From Amborella trichopoda (lineage: Eukaryota; Streptophyta; Magnoliopsida; Amborellales; Amborellaceae): a stretch of 64,000 bases of DNA. The notes under the pieces are model-generated. The model had not been told where the DNA came from, ran no database searches, and saw nothing but the letters and a program-made list of their open reading frames with translations. How positions within the stretch are numbered: position 1 is the stretch's first letter; every line of letters starts with the position of its first letter. The stretch covers positions 3,646,414-3,710,413 of the forward strand of contig NW_006499776.1 in the NCBI RefSeq assembly GCF_000471905.2, read 5' to 3'. Of the stretch, positions 24,511 through 36,069 are shown in pieces. The position numbers and the translations under genes are program-made.

Positions 24511-25185
24511 CTCATGATAATGCTAACCAAATATGTCATGGTTTGCTCGTAAGAAGGCGGTAAAATGCTCTTTTTCTTCTGGAAACGTATTCGCTGAAAT
24601 GAAAGTGGGTCTGAGATCCACTTCGTCTCCAAGATTTATTTCCTCTAGTTCGTCAGCTATGGCTTGACCACCTTCTTCCCATTCTTCTGGAGCCTCTTAC
24701 AACTCCTCATCATCGATTTGAGAGGTCTTTTCATCAACCTCATGTGCAGAGACCCATGACCCTGAAATCTCTACTTCCAATAGGTTTCCAGAGTATGTCA
24801 TGATTTCTACGCCTTTCTCGAATCGAGGGATAGAAGGGTCAACCTCAAACATGGAAAGCCAATAAGGCTGCAAGAGCTAGTTTTGGGGTTCAGTAAAGGT
24901 TGGACATGAAGTGTTCTTGTATGAATCACATGGCCCTTTTGCAGATGTGTGTAGTGCTTGCTCCGCAGTGACTTGTGCTTCATAGACTTGCACCATGTGG
25001 CAAGCTCCCTAAGAATAAGATCTTTGCCCATTTGATTCTCTCAATCTTTGCCCAAAGTCAGGCTCAAGTGGCAACTAGAGTTTCTTTGGCTTCGACTTCT
25101 TGTGCTTCTTTGAAGAAGGTGGCTCTTCCTTGACTTTAGCAGCAAATGTTAGGAATCCTGCTGCCTGTGAGAGGGTCTTTCTCAA
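24511..25185 (-). other. Region between linker and RT of element A
   Basis: This is the place where the protease is expected. The minus strand has short frames (for example 25031-24807), but I could not find a clear D-S/T-G motif. Acid-rich pieces at about 24780-24540 resemble the spacer before RT in such elements. Confidence 0.4.
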
Positions 25186-25960
25186 TCATTTCCGCTGCAT
25201 CCTGCTTATATTGGATCCTACGAGTTCTCGATCTAGAGCCTCGAAGTTTAGGCACATCAATATTGTACCTGCAGCAAAGATAAAAGAGGGAGAATGAGAA
25301 GCAAGAGAAGAAGGAGGAGAAGGGTTAGAAGGTGGGGGACTTTTAAGGTCGTTCCCCTCATCAAATCGATCTGGGCAGCGTTTTACGTCATCACTAGGGT
25401 TGGACGGGTGCAGGTGGTCTTTTAGTTCTTTTCCCTTCTTAGACCATTGGGGAATGCTTTTAATGTCGTCACCCTCATTGGATGTATGCTGAGTGGGACA
25501 TGGCACGAGGATGTCATCTTGACATGATATAGAAGAAAGAAGGGTCGTGCCAGGGATGAAGTCCAATAAAGTTGGCAGTGGAGGAAGGGGCCTGAGAAAT
25601 TCCTGCTCAACTGTGGGTTGAGCCATCTTGTTTCTTCAGCGAGTTAACCATTGGTGCCTATATTTTTCTGAGGTGATGTTTGATTCATTTCGCTGGGTTG
25701 GTGAACAACCTTAGCTTGGCGAACTGCTTCTCCCCTTAAGGACTTGAGTCTACTTCGACCATGGTAGACTATCCATGGCTGGGAAATCCAGGGTTCCATA
25801 GAGTCTGAGTCATTGATATGAAGGTCCTGCTCTGTGAGACCTTTTATCCCAGATAAAGGAATGAATTCGGGATCATTTATAGGGAGATTGTAAAACTCCT
25901 GGCACTCTCGCATTTTCTCTGCGAATATATCAAGGAAGCTTGTGCATTTTGACATGTAAT
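25186..25960 (-). pseudogene. Pro/Ser-rich gag-pol linker of element A
   Basis: The minus strand codes a Pro- and Asp-rich stretch (FLRPLPPLPTLLDFIPGTTL and following) that is recognisably shared with element C at 56914-56433. The part at 25955-25644 includes ECQEFYNLPINDPE, shared with B at about 40560. It lies between the zinc knuckles and RT. No catalytic motif is visible. Confidence 0.6.
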
Positions 25961-27447
25961 GGCCTCTTATCTGATGGTACGGGTAGCAAGGTGACAGGGT
26001 TTCCTTGCCTGCTTCAGTGAGATTATGCCTTCCTGAAGCATTATAATGAAGAAGGCATAAAGGATATCGGGCATTTCATCTTCCTCTTAGATTGTTACGA
26101 CATGAGAGGCCTCGGCAGGCCCGAAGGCTCTCTTTAAGTCTTCAAGCTTTATCTGACCCTTTAGGATCAGGGACTCAATTATATCCTTCAGCGTGTAGCA
26201 TTCATCTGTAAGATGATTGATCCTCCGATGGTAGGTACAATAATTCGCCTGAGTGTCATGGCCAGGTTACTCAGGGAATTTGGTTTCTCGGAGATGGATC
26301 ATATTATGTTCCAATAATGAAACAGTGCTGGGACCCATTCCTTCTTGAAGGGGTAGACCTTGTTTCTGTTCCTGGTGAAATAATCATCCCGATCAAGGTT
26401 GGCTGGTGGGGCTACCCGATTGTTCGATTATTGTTACTTTCTAGCCTGGGGTGCTACCTTTGCTGTGCTTACCATTTTAGAGAGGTCCATAGTTTGGGAG
26501 CGGACCTTCTTTGAATTAGTGATCATGACGGCCGAACTGATTACTCCTTTCTTTTGGCTGCCCCATGTGTTATTTCGAGAGTTACCATTGCCCTGGTTGT
26601 TTGCTGAACTTGTAGATGGTTGTCGTGTCACACCATGATGGCATTGTAGACTTTCTATGCAGACTGATTTAGAGATCAACTTTGACATGGAGGTTGGATT
26701 AGAGGCCTCGACTTGTAGAGCAATTTTGGGTCGCATGTTCTGCATGCAAGTTTGGACTGCTCCTTCTCAGGCATAGGATTAGGATGGCGGGAAGCCAAGT
26801 TTCTCCATCTTGATATGAACTGATCCACAGGCTCATCGGGGTCTTGGGTTAGAGTAAGAAGTTCGATAGTTTGAACCTCTCTCTCGACCTCACAGTAGCG
26901 TTGATAGAACTGCTTCTCCATCTCCTCCCATGTATGGACCGAGTTTGGAGGGAGTCGAGCATTCCATTGAAATGCTGGGCCATCGAGGGTCTCAACGAAG
27001 TATCGAAGAAGAAGTCTCCCATTAGCCGTTGTTTCTCAACATGCTGCTTATAAGTGGGAAATATGCTGGTTCTGGGACGTGGTTCTGTTGAATAAGGGAA
27101 ACTTCAGTTTCTTATAATCTGAGGGAAATGGGACCAAATCAATATACAAGGGGCCTTTAATAAGGCATTGCCTCCTGCAACCTCGAGATTTGTCCGTTCT
27201 TTAGGCTATGGGTGACCATAGAGTCAATGTAAATCTGAGAGACAAGATGGGGGACAAAATTGGCCTGTGAGGTAAAAGGAGGGGGCTGCCTTGGAGGTGC
27301 ACCATCAGAGTGATGGGAATTGACCTCATGGTTTGCCGATTGTTGTGCAACGTCGATACGATAGATCTTTTCCATCATTGCACACACCATATGCTCGAAC
27401 TTGTTCATGTGCTCTTCCTCCATATTGTCGGGCTCGCTTACGACCAT
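25960..27447 (-). pseudogene. Gag remnant of element A
   Basis: The minus strand shows an N-terminal region (27447-27157), the gag core with EVEREVQTIELLTLTQDPDE and VDQFISRWRNLASRHP (26921-26676), and a C-terminal part toward 25960 with CxxH-type knuckle remnants comparable to those at 40471-41028 in B. Gag forms the virus-like particle in live elements. The copy is broken. Confidence 0.8.
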
Positions 27448-27829
27448 TATGCTGATCGTTTCACTATGGAGTTCAACATTAGTGGCAGCAAAGAGCTTAC
27501 AAACCTAACACGTTGTATGTGGTAGGTCAGTAAATAGGGGGCCAGCATGCCCTGACTGAACTCGACTCTTATATGTTGATAGTGTTTGGATCGGTTCTGG
27601 ACGGTCTTGGGACCGTGGCTACTAAGCGACTGGGTCTTTTTATTTAAATAGTAATCACAACACAGTGCTCATGGAGCTCTTCTTCAGGCTTCATCGTCTG
27701 AAGGGGGTAGAAGGGATTTAGGCAAAGAGGAACGTCAGAATTGCTTGTTTTGACTGCCTTGGTAACCTCCCTAGTCAAAATTTACAGACCCCTATCGTGT
27801 TTCGTGTTGAGGTTCTGACGGGCCTCTTG

Positions 27830-28706
27830 CTAAAACTGCAGTCTAGGTTGCAGCTGGTCAACTCTTCTTACGCAGGAGAGATCTGTCTCTATCAGGTGCG
27901 GCAATAGATGAGGGTCAGGAACTGGTATCATCTTACGTCGGGGAGGATGAAGGACTTGATCATCCATCAGGTCGATGCCCCAAGGTCTCTTGAGGGCTTG
28001 ATACATGACCAAAGTTTCTGAACTGGTTCAAAATGGTACCCTTAGGGAAAACCTTTGAGTACCTATGCTGAAGGGGCTTGCTCGATGAAGAAGGAGAGGG
28101 TCAGAGCAGGGTTGACTCATGAGGAGATCTATGTCAAAAGTGAGAGGGCGTCTGTGATGGCAACGCGTGTGGGCCCCTTGAAGAAGGGTTACGGGAGACC
28201 TGGGGGTCAGCCTGGGCTCAAGTAAGTGTCTGCAAGGGAATAAGTGGATGCCTGCCCCTTATAGGGTGTGCTTGTGTGTGCAGAGTAGGAGGACAAGAAG
28301 GTCGTCTCATGTGTACTCAGGTAGGCATGGCATTGGCATTGCCCCAAGCAGTGTGATGCATATGAGTAGCGTATGCAGATCTGGCCCTAGAAGGTTCGAT
28401 TTCAGACACGGTCTTGAGGTAACAGGAGGGTGCCTCCAGGTGTGGCTCGTGTAACCTACGAGCCTTGTGGTGTGTGTGAGGGGTGGAGACTGTGGGGTTT
28501 CCACCTCGACATGATGAGCCTCTAGAGATTGAGAGCAATGGTGCAGAAATGTGGGGGGTAGACCCACAAAAGCAATGGCATCCTTTTTGCTTTTTATAGA
28601 AAGGAACTAGGCAGCCTTCTGACGTACCTCGAAAACATGACCGACAAGTGACTTGTAAGTGGCTGGGTGCATGTTGTCTGGGGCAATAGAAGTGCTGCTG
28701 CTGCAA
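27830..28706 (-). pseudogene. Leader frame upstream of gag (element A)
   Basis: The minus strand between the LTR and gag holds Pro/Ser/His-rich coding-like pieces homologous to B (43462-42564) and C (59180-58342). Shared words are VPDPHLLPHL near gag and PHISAPLLSI further upstream. It could be a gag N-terminal extension or a separate upstream frame, which some Tat/Ogre elements have. No domain is recognised. Confidence 0.45.
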
Positions 28707-29479
28707 GGCGCCTTAGTGGAGTTTCTGCTAGAGCGAGGAGATGGGTGGTTAGGTGATCCCTGGGGGATCGCGCGGCTCGGGTCTCGGGTTTAGGGGAAGA
28801 CCCGGGACGTTCGTGAGGTCTCTCTCTCGGGAACCTTGATCGAAAATGAGGGCAGGTGTTACCACCCAGTGAGAGAGGAATTTAAAAGGCTGGTTCGGGA
28901 TTTACTCGGGCTGACTCGCGTGGGCGCTCACTTAGATCATAAAGAAAGCCCCCCAGTAATGAAACTGGTTCGAAATCACCTCCGTTGTCTTGTATTCTTC
29001 TTATTTACTCCTTTCTGCAAACACACAGAAAAATGGCAAAGGTTATGGGACAAATGGGTCAGGCCTCACCCTTTTCCTCTTTTTTGAAAGTATGCAAGCA
29101 TGCATATTAAAAAAGAAGAAAGAAAGACAGGGGAAGAGAAGGATTCAACCAAGCGAGAGGGATAGGGTAGCGACAAGGCTGGTGGATAATTGACATAACA
29201 TGGTGGTGAAACGGGCTCGGTAACTGAAATTGGCTCACGGGATCTCTACTAGACGTTATTGTCGATGTCGACTAGCTGAGCATGATGGTCGGTCTGTCGT
29301 GGCAGTAAAGCGAGCCAAGCGAACCTGGCTCAACATCATTACAGCTAGATGACAGGACTGCCATGAGATGCTAATCTCAATCCCTCTTTGTCGAACGAGA
29401 GAGTAACAGAGGAATGGTTAAAGAGAAGAAGGGGACAGACGAAAGGAGAGATAAGAAGGATGAGGAGATGCAGGCGGCG

Positions 29480-30215
29480 CTAGACATTATCGACTATTTC
29501 AGGAGATGGGAGAGCGAGGAAGAATTTGGAACTAGGCTTCATTGACTGTGTCAGATGCAAAGAGAGGAAGGAAACCAGCTAGTGCTTAGTCTCACCATCA
29601 GATAGAAGAAGAGAGAGAATAGACCAACCAACATTAGGCCTCTCCAATTGGTAGAAGAAGAAAGAGAAAACCAACCGGTGCTAGGTCTCATCGACTAATA
29701 GATGAAGAGAGAGGAAACCAACAGGCGTGAAGTCTCGTCGATTGATAGACGCAGAGAGAGAGAGGACCAACCGGTGCTTGGTCTCATCGATTGATGAAGG
29801 AAGAGAGAGAAAATCAACCGACGTTAGGTCTCACCTACTGACAGAGGAAGAGAGTGAAATCCAACCGAACTAAGTCTCACCGACTGATAGATGAAGTGGT
29901 AGAAGATCAACCGGCACTAGGTCTCACCGACTGATAGAGGAAGAGAGAGAAGACCAGTCGATGTTAGATCTTACCGATTGAGGAAGAGAGAGAAAATAAA
30001 TTGACGTTAGGTCTTACCAACTGATAGAGGAAGAGAGAGAAAACCAACTAGTGCTAGGTCTCACCGACTGATAGAAGAAGAGGGAGAAGTCCAATCAGCG
30101 CTAGGTCTCGCCGAGTGACAGAGGAATAGAGAGAAAACCAACCGGTGCTAAGTCTCCCCGACTGGCAGATGAATAGAGAGAAAACCATCTGGCGCTAAGT
30201 CTCACCAACTGGTAG
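29480..30215. repeat. Hairpin repeat array in LTR
   Basis: About 15 units of about 45-50 bp contain AACCAACCGGTGCTAGG, TCTCACCGACTGATAGA and GGAAGAGAGAGA. The arms pair as in the other LTR copies. Confidence 0.85.
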
Positions 30216-30217
30216 AC

Positions 30218-30490
30218 AAAGAGGGACAAGAAGAGAGAGAAAGAAGAAAGAGAACAAGAGAGAAGAAGAGAGAGAAAGAAGAAAGAGAGAAGAGAGAGAA
30301 AGAAGAGAGAGAAAGAAGAGAAAGAAAGAAGAGAGAGAAAGAGGTGAGAAAATGAGAGAGAATAAGAGAGAGAAAGGAGAGAGAAAGAGAGAAAAGTCAG
30401 TGAAAGAAGAGAGAGAAAGGGAGAAGAAAGAGAGAGAAAAATAAAGAGAAAGAGAGATAAGAGAGAGAAAAAGAGAGAAGAAAGTTGCCT
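30218..30490. repeat. GA-rich simple repeat
   Basis: Nearly pure GAGAGAAAGAAG sequence follows the hairpin array. It produces a long Ser/Leu/Phe frame on the minus strand that is not a gene. Confidence 0.9.
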
Positions 30491-30647
30491 GCTCGAAGGG
30501 CACTGACCTTTTCTTCTCTCTCCTATCTCTCTCTCTAAGATGTACTCACTGACTCAAGCAAAGAATCAAAATTTCTATTCAATCTTTTAAAAAATCAACT
30601 TTAGGTCAAGGTTTTTTTTTTTCTCTTTTTACAATGAGGCAATGCCT

Positions 30648-30655
30648 GTTTATAC
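30648..30655 (-). promoter_or_regulatory. LTR TATA box
   Basis: The minus-strand GTATAAAC lies in the same context (AACAGGCATTGCC downstream) as CTATATAAACAGG at 45612-45622. Confidence 0.55.
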
Positions 30656-32397
30656 AAAGTTGTGCCCAAACATGGGTGAATTGATCAAAATTAGAGTTAA
30701 TTGCTGAAAATTAAGATGTAATTGAATTAAAAGAAATTCTAAAAATGGGTGCAAGAGGACTGTTTGGCCCCTACCTAATAATGTGTGGAATTTCAAAACA
30801 GTCCCTGTGGCTGCCTGTAAACTTGTGTGATCTTCCGTGGCTGACCCGAGGTTGTTTTGATGCTTGTTTGATCGAGATATTATTGTTTTCTTATAGGGAC
30901 CGACATGGAAATTATTTTGATACCAACTTCGAGCCATGAATCATGTTTTTGAGTCATGATCACGAGACTTGAAATTTGTTTGAATATTGAAAATTTTGGA
31001 TCTATATTGCAGTCTTTCCTTAGTGTTTTTCTATTATTTCTTCATTGTAGTGCACTAAGCATGTCATTACGATCGCGTGGCAACAAACGGGACGCGATTT
31101 GGAGCTCGAACGAAGATTTCACAACTTTTGAGTTTTGGCTAGAATCTGGAATCCGATGGTGAAAATTTTAGTAACTTCGACAGCTTCGTGCATGAAATCT
31201 GTCCATCCATCATGTACATGGTTCATTCCAATGATAGCCCTGAACCTTATGCATACAATGGAATTGGTTTTGAGTCGATCCGTTGTGCGAGCATCGTGAT
31301 TTGGTTAATAGAGCGAGGTGTGTCGCTATTTGATTTTCTGTAACTTCTTCACGGTTCAACAACTTCTCTCTAGATTTTCTCCCTGCTCGGATATCGTCTC
31401 AGGGTGTGTCATATATTGAATTGTTTGTCTTGATGAGACGAATACGCTCAAAATTTGAGAGCGATCCTACTTAGAACGATTGAGATATGGGCCCCGAAAG
31501 TGACTGCCTATGACTGTAAAAACAACCACCTTTAATGGTGTTTTTGTGCTGTGAGACCATACGGGAGTAGCATGCGTCCTCTCCTATTTTAATGTTTTGC
31601 TCATATCTTTGTTCTTGAGTGTCTGATCAGGCCAAAACATCGCCCATAAGGATTTTCGACCGTGTCGGATCCAATGGCGGTGGTCCCATAGTGAATTGAG
31701 ATATTGAAAATCTATCTTCAGTTGTAGGGTCCATTTTAGGATGTTAGACGTCAATTTTTCGAAAACTGTTTCTTTGTGGTCACTGCCTTAGACATGTCTT
31801 ATCGTGATGAAACGTGGTAGGTGGTATTTTGAAGTGTTGTTGAAGACCTTGAGCAATTCTAGGGCCATTCTAAGACTGTCACGAATTTGCCTCTGTTTCA
31901 TAGGATTTATTGATCTGCTTCCTACCAGGGACCAAGGTGATGAAAAATACATTCAAACAGCTTGGCTCGCTGAATGTTGTGCTTCAAGAGAAGCGAGAGG
32001 GACAATCATTCAGAAAGTTTCCTTCGGCTTTTACTTTCTCCTTCCTAGCCATAGAATCACGTGAACACCGAGGAGATTCACGTAATGGTGTAACTAAGCT
32101 GCTTAGACGTAGGGATGCATTGTTCGCGAGTCCGTCCGTGGAGACTTTAAGGGGAGAAGAGGCTTTTTTTATGGCATTTGTTTGCTGCTACACCATGATT
32201 ACTTTTGACAATCAGAGTACCACTATTGGTCTCGTCTATCGAGTCCAGTCGGGGGGCAGGTTCTATTAGCCGATCTTGAAGGTCTGGTCGTGCTTGCTAG
32301 GCGAGCTGAAGTCTCTGGCAGGTTTCGCCTTGGCTTTGTCAGTTTCTGCCATGGAAGATGATGACTACGCTACTTTGTCACCTAGCCCCATGGAGCG

Positions 32398-32410
32398 AGG
32401 GGTATATAAA
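32398..32410 (+). promoter_or_regulatory. TATA-like box before the 48-bp array
   Basis: GGGGTATATAAAAGATGG lies just upstream of the 48-bp repeats. Whether it was ever used is unknown. Confidence 0.25.
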
Positions 32411-32429
32411 AGATGGAGAGGGCATGCAC

Positions 32430-32995
32430 ATTTCATGGATGGGGAAAAGGTCCATACGAGAAGAAGAAGGCATGCATACTCCATGCATGGGGAGAAGAGA
32501 AGAAGAAGGCATGCACACTCCATGCATGAGGAGAAGGTCCATAAGAGAAGAAGAAGGCATGCACACTCTATGCATGGGGAGGAGGTCTATAAGAGAAGAA
32601 GAAGGCATGCACACTCCATGCATGGGGAGGAGGTCTATAAGAGAAGGAGAAGGCACGCATACTTCATGCATGGAGAGGAGGTCTATAAGAGAAGAAGAAG
32701 GCATGCACACTCCATCCATGGGGAGGAGGTCTATAAGAGAAGGAGAAGGCATGTACACTCCATGCATCGGGAGAAGGTCTATAAGAGAAGGAGAAGGCAT
32801 GCATACTCCATGCATGGGGAGGAGGTCTATAAGAGAAGGAGAGAGAAGGTCTATAAGAGAAGGAGAAGGCATGCACACTCCATGCATGGGGAGGAGGTCT
32901 ATAAGAGAAGGAGAAGGCATGCACACTCCACGCATGGGGAGGAGGTCTATAAGAGTAGGAGAAGGTATGCACACTCCATGCATGTAGAGGAAGTC
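32430..32995. repeat. 48-bp tandem array with CATGCATG palindromes (element B only)
   Basis: About twelve copies of a 48-bp unit contain AAGGCATGCACACTCCATGC, GGGGAGGAGGTC and TATAAGAGAAGGAG. Most hold the perfect palindrome CCATGCATGG. Because 48 is a multiple of three, frames stay open on both strands, giving a 281-residue repeat frame (32276-33121) that I judge to be a by-product. Confidence 0.9.
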
Positions 32996-33004
32996 CTTGA
33001 AGAA

Positions 33005-33575
33005 GGGATAATGACTGGGCTATGTTGTCACCCAACCCTAAAGAAGGATGTTGACTCCGGTACCTGTGCACCCAGGACTAAAGAAGCACGTCGGCTGGGC
33101 TACCTATTCATGCAGCACTAAAGAGGGACGTTGACTGGGCTAACTATTCACCCAAGACTGGAGAAGGACATCGACTGGGCTACCTGTTCACCCAAGACTG
33201 AAGAAGGATGTCGGCTGGGCTACCTATTCACCCAAAATTGAAGAGGGATGTCAATTGGGCTACCTATTCACACAGGATTGGAGAAGGACATCGATTGGGC
33301 TACCTATTCATTCAAGACTGAAGAGGGATGTCGACTGGGCTACCTATACACCCAGGATTAAGGAAGGACATCGACTGAGCTACTTATTCACCCAAGACTG
33401 GAGAAGGAAGTCGATTGGGCTACCTGTTCACCCAGGATTGAAGAAGGATGTCAACTGGACTACCTGTTCACCCAGGACTAGAGAAGGATGTTGATTGGCC
33501 TACCTATTAACCCTGGACTGGAGAAGGATGTCGACTGGGCAACCCATTTACCCAGGACTGAAGAAGGAATGTCCA
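33005..33575. repeat. 40-bp tandem array (element B only)
   Basis: About fourteen copies of a 40-bp unit contain GACTGGGCTACCTATTCACC, CAGGACTGAAG and AAGGATGTC. It follows the 48-bp array directly and is absent from the corresponding place in A and C. Confidence 0.9.
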
Positions 33576-34299
33576 GGGATGATTTTAACGTGTACACCCA
33601 GTTGGACGTCTTGACGGTGAAGGGAGTGACGGCTGAAGTCACCAGTGGAAGTGAATGTTGCATCAACCTATTTATTTGTCCAAGCGTCCTTTGCAAATTT
33701 TCTCTTGAACTTGTGGAGCGGCGCTGCAAAGGCGATTTTCACCAACCTATTTTTTATTTTGGGGTTCTTTTATCCATGTCCTTTTGGCCATGTCCACCCT
33801 TTTTTTCCATTTTTACTCACGGTGCGCTCTCAGGTTTTCACCGTGCCTGGTTTTTATTCACGAAACAGTTTTACTCATGGTTTCGTGACAATGCCCATCG
33901 GTCATTTTTACTCATAGCGTTCCCTTGTTCAGGTATATACCATGTTGGTTATTTCTTTTTTTTTTGTGAGGACATGTTTAAGGTCATGCCTCCGGGACCC
34001 GTGCGAGTAAGTATGGTGGTGGTTTGGCTCACTTGGGGAGATGGCTCAAGTCTACCCATGAGAGATGGGTGATGTATGAACGGTGAGTGGACGATGGTGA
34101 CCCACTAACTTACAACGAGTATGGATGACGGGATGGTTCACCATTTTTTGAGCATGGGTGAGACTCACTGGGGAATGATGTAGGGTGATGAACTCATGGG
34201 GAGGAAATGAAGGTGATGCGCACACACTATCAAGTAGGTTAGGAAAGGGGCGTGTGAAAGTGCACGTAAAGGCATGTGCACATATGTAGGGGTGAGTTT

Positions 34300-35115
34300 A
34301 TGGTCATGCCTCCTGGACCTAGCCAAAGCAACTTATCATCATGCGGCTAGGACATGCACTATGGTTTAAGGTAATATAGTTTGATCGTGGTTATGCAGTT
34401 TTAAAGTCATACGCCTAGGACCATGTAGTTTAAGGTCATGCAACTTGACCTCCGCTACAGTTTAAAGTCATATAGTTCGGACCATGGTGTTGTGCGGTTT
34501 AACGTTGTGCGACCGAGACGTAGACTATGGTTTAAGGTCATATAGTTTGGACCATGCAGTTTAAGGTCATGCAACTAGACCTCCGCTATAGTTTAAGGTC
34601 ATATGGTTTGGACAGTGGTTATGCAGTTTAAAGTCATAGAACTAGGACCATGTAGTTTAAGGTCGTGAAACTAGACCAGAGCCGTACAGTTCTAGGGTTA
34701 TGCAGCACGGACCATAGTTATGCAGTTTAATGTCATACAACTTGGCCCATGCAGTTTAAGGTCGTGCAACTAAACTAGGGTTGTGCAGTTTTAGGGTCAT
34801 GTAGCACGGACCGTAGTTATGCAGTTTAAAGTCATACAACTAGGACCATGGAGTTTAAGTTCGTGCAACTAGACCAAGGCTGTGCAGTTTTGGGTCATGC
34901 AGCACGGACCTTAGTTATGAAGTTTAAAGTCATACAACTAAGATCATGAATTTTAAGGTCGTGCAACTAGACTAGGGCGGTGTAGTATTAAGGTCATGCA
35001 GCACGGACCGTAGTAATGCAGTTTAAAGTCATACAACTAGGACCATGCAGTTTAAGGTCATGCAACTCGACCAGGGTTATGCAATTTTAGGGTCATGCCG
35101 CACGGATCGTTGTGT
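34300..35115. repeat. TTTAAGGTCAT tandem repeats (element B)
   Basis: This is the longest of the four arrays of this type. It is made of units of about 30-45 bp with TTTAAGGTCATGCAACTAG and CATGCAGCACGGACC. Its right end leads into GTGTGGATCGCCATG, as in A and C. Confidence 0.85.
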
Positions 35116-35594
35116 GGATCGCCATGTCAGTAGAGCTCCATGGGGAATAGGCCTATGGATGGTAATTTGACTCCTTGGGGATACCATGGCTAAGACAATT
35201 CACAAACTGAGGGCTAGGTGGAAATGGTGCCCTGGTGAAGGATGACCAGTAGAAGTGGACCGTACTGTGGTTTTTTAGGGGGTAAGGCACTCTCTGGTGT
35301 GAAAGATGAGACTTTACGACCGATAACTCGACTTCTTGGGGATAAGGTAACTTAGTGTGAAGCTGAGCCAATGGGTATTGAGGAGGTAAGAATGATCCCA
35401 ACTTCATTGAGGATGATGGGCCACAATATGAGTGTGACTCCTAATGGTGGAAGAGGGATAGCTCCTGACTCCATTAGGGAAGTCACAGTTTAGGTGCAAC
35501 AGCCTGGGTGTAAGTCCACTAGGGATGACACGTCCTGGCTTGGGTACACAATTCCACCAGGGATAGTGGTAGGACATACACTGCTTCAAATATG

Positions 35595-35960
35595 GCCGGC
35601 GCCACGTGTAGTGTTGATGGTTTATTACGAATATTCAACTGACGCTGAGTTCTCATAACACAATCGACACTGTTCAGCTGGAGTTGTGAATGTCCCGTGG
35701 TATTATCTGAAGACAACCGATGCTGAGTTAATCGGTGCTGGGGTTGTTTTGAAGACATACCCAGTGTTAAGTCAACCGACGCTAAGGTCGTATCTGGAAA
35801 CACACTCGGCGTTAAGCCAATCGATGCTTGGGTCGTATTTGGAAACACACCCGACACTAAGATTGTATTTGGAAATACACCCTACGCTAAGTCAACCGGC
35901 GAGAGGGTTGTTTAGGAAATCCACGCGGTGCTGCATCAACCGACGCTAGGGATGGATTGA
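35595..35960. repeat. Spaced CGGCGCTA-like repeats (element B)
   Basis: Words such as GCCGGCGCCACGTG, AAGTCAACCGACGCTAAGG and AACCGGCGAGAGGGTTG are repeated about ten times. This is the counterpart of 15905-16300. Confidence 0.75.
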
Positions 35961-36049
35961 TGAGAGTTGCCTCAGGCCTCGTGTAAAGCCCAACCCGGCT
36001 TGTTGTCACTTGGCTTTCCTTGAACACAACTGGACTTCGGCACTGTAGT

Positions 36050-36060
36050 CTATATAAGGG
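36050..36060 (+). promoter_or_regulatory. Plus-strand TATA box in 3' internal region
   Basis: CTATATAAGGGGGTAAAATCC is in the same context as 16409-16418 and 52360-52370. Confidence 0.5.
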
Positions 36061-36069
36061 GGTAAAATC

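Larger units (their letters stand above)
13391..28745 (-). mobile_element. Element A internal region (Tat-like Ty3/gypsy)
   Basis: On the minus strand the order is leader frame (28706-27830), gag (27447-25960), a Pro-rich linker (25960-25186), RT (24510-20146, split by an inserted solo LTR), RNase H (about 19985-19640), a linker, integrase (19165-18005) and then a long 3' region of repeats (17990-13391). It is flanked by LTRs at 10428-13390 and 28746-31959. Coding parts are broken many times. The RNase H has the WELYFDGA and NELEYKAL pattern seen in the second RNase H of Tat elements. No clear protease was recognised. Confidence 0.75.
28746..31959 (-). mobile_element. LTR shared between elements A and B
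   Basis: It runs from TGGTTAGGTG to TTCAAACA, 3214 bp. It lies directly before the leader and gag of A (as A's 5' LTR) and directly after the 3' internal region of B (as B's 3' LTR). TATA is at about 30648-30655 on the minus strand, with an AATAGA-like variant near 30574. The GA tract is at 30218-30490 and the hairpin array at 29480-30215. Confidence 0.75.

Noticed and set aside
24511-25185. Protease domain of element A
   Set aside because: This is the expected place, but no clear aspartic protease motif was found by reading, so no call was made.
30195-30503. Minus-strand frame with Leu/Phe/Ser runs resembling a membrane protein
   Set aside because: It is the complement of a GAGAGAAAGAAG simple repeat.
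32276-33121. Possible Arg/His-repeat protein gene
   Set aside because: The openness follows from a 48-bp repeat unit. Other frames are equally open and A and C have nothing comparable.
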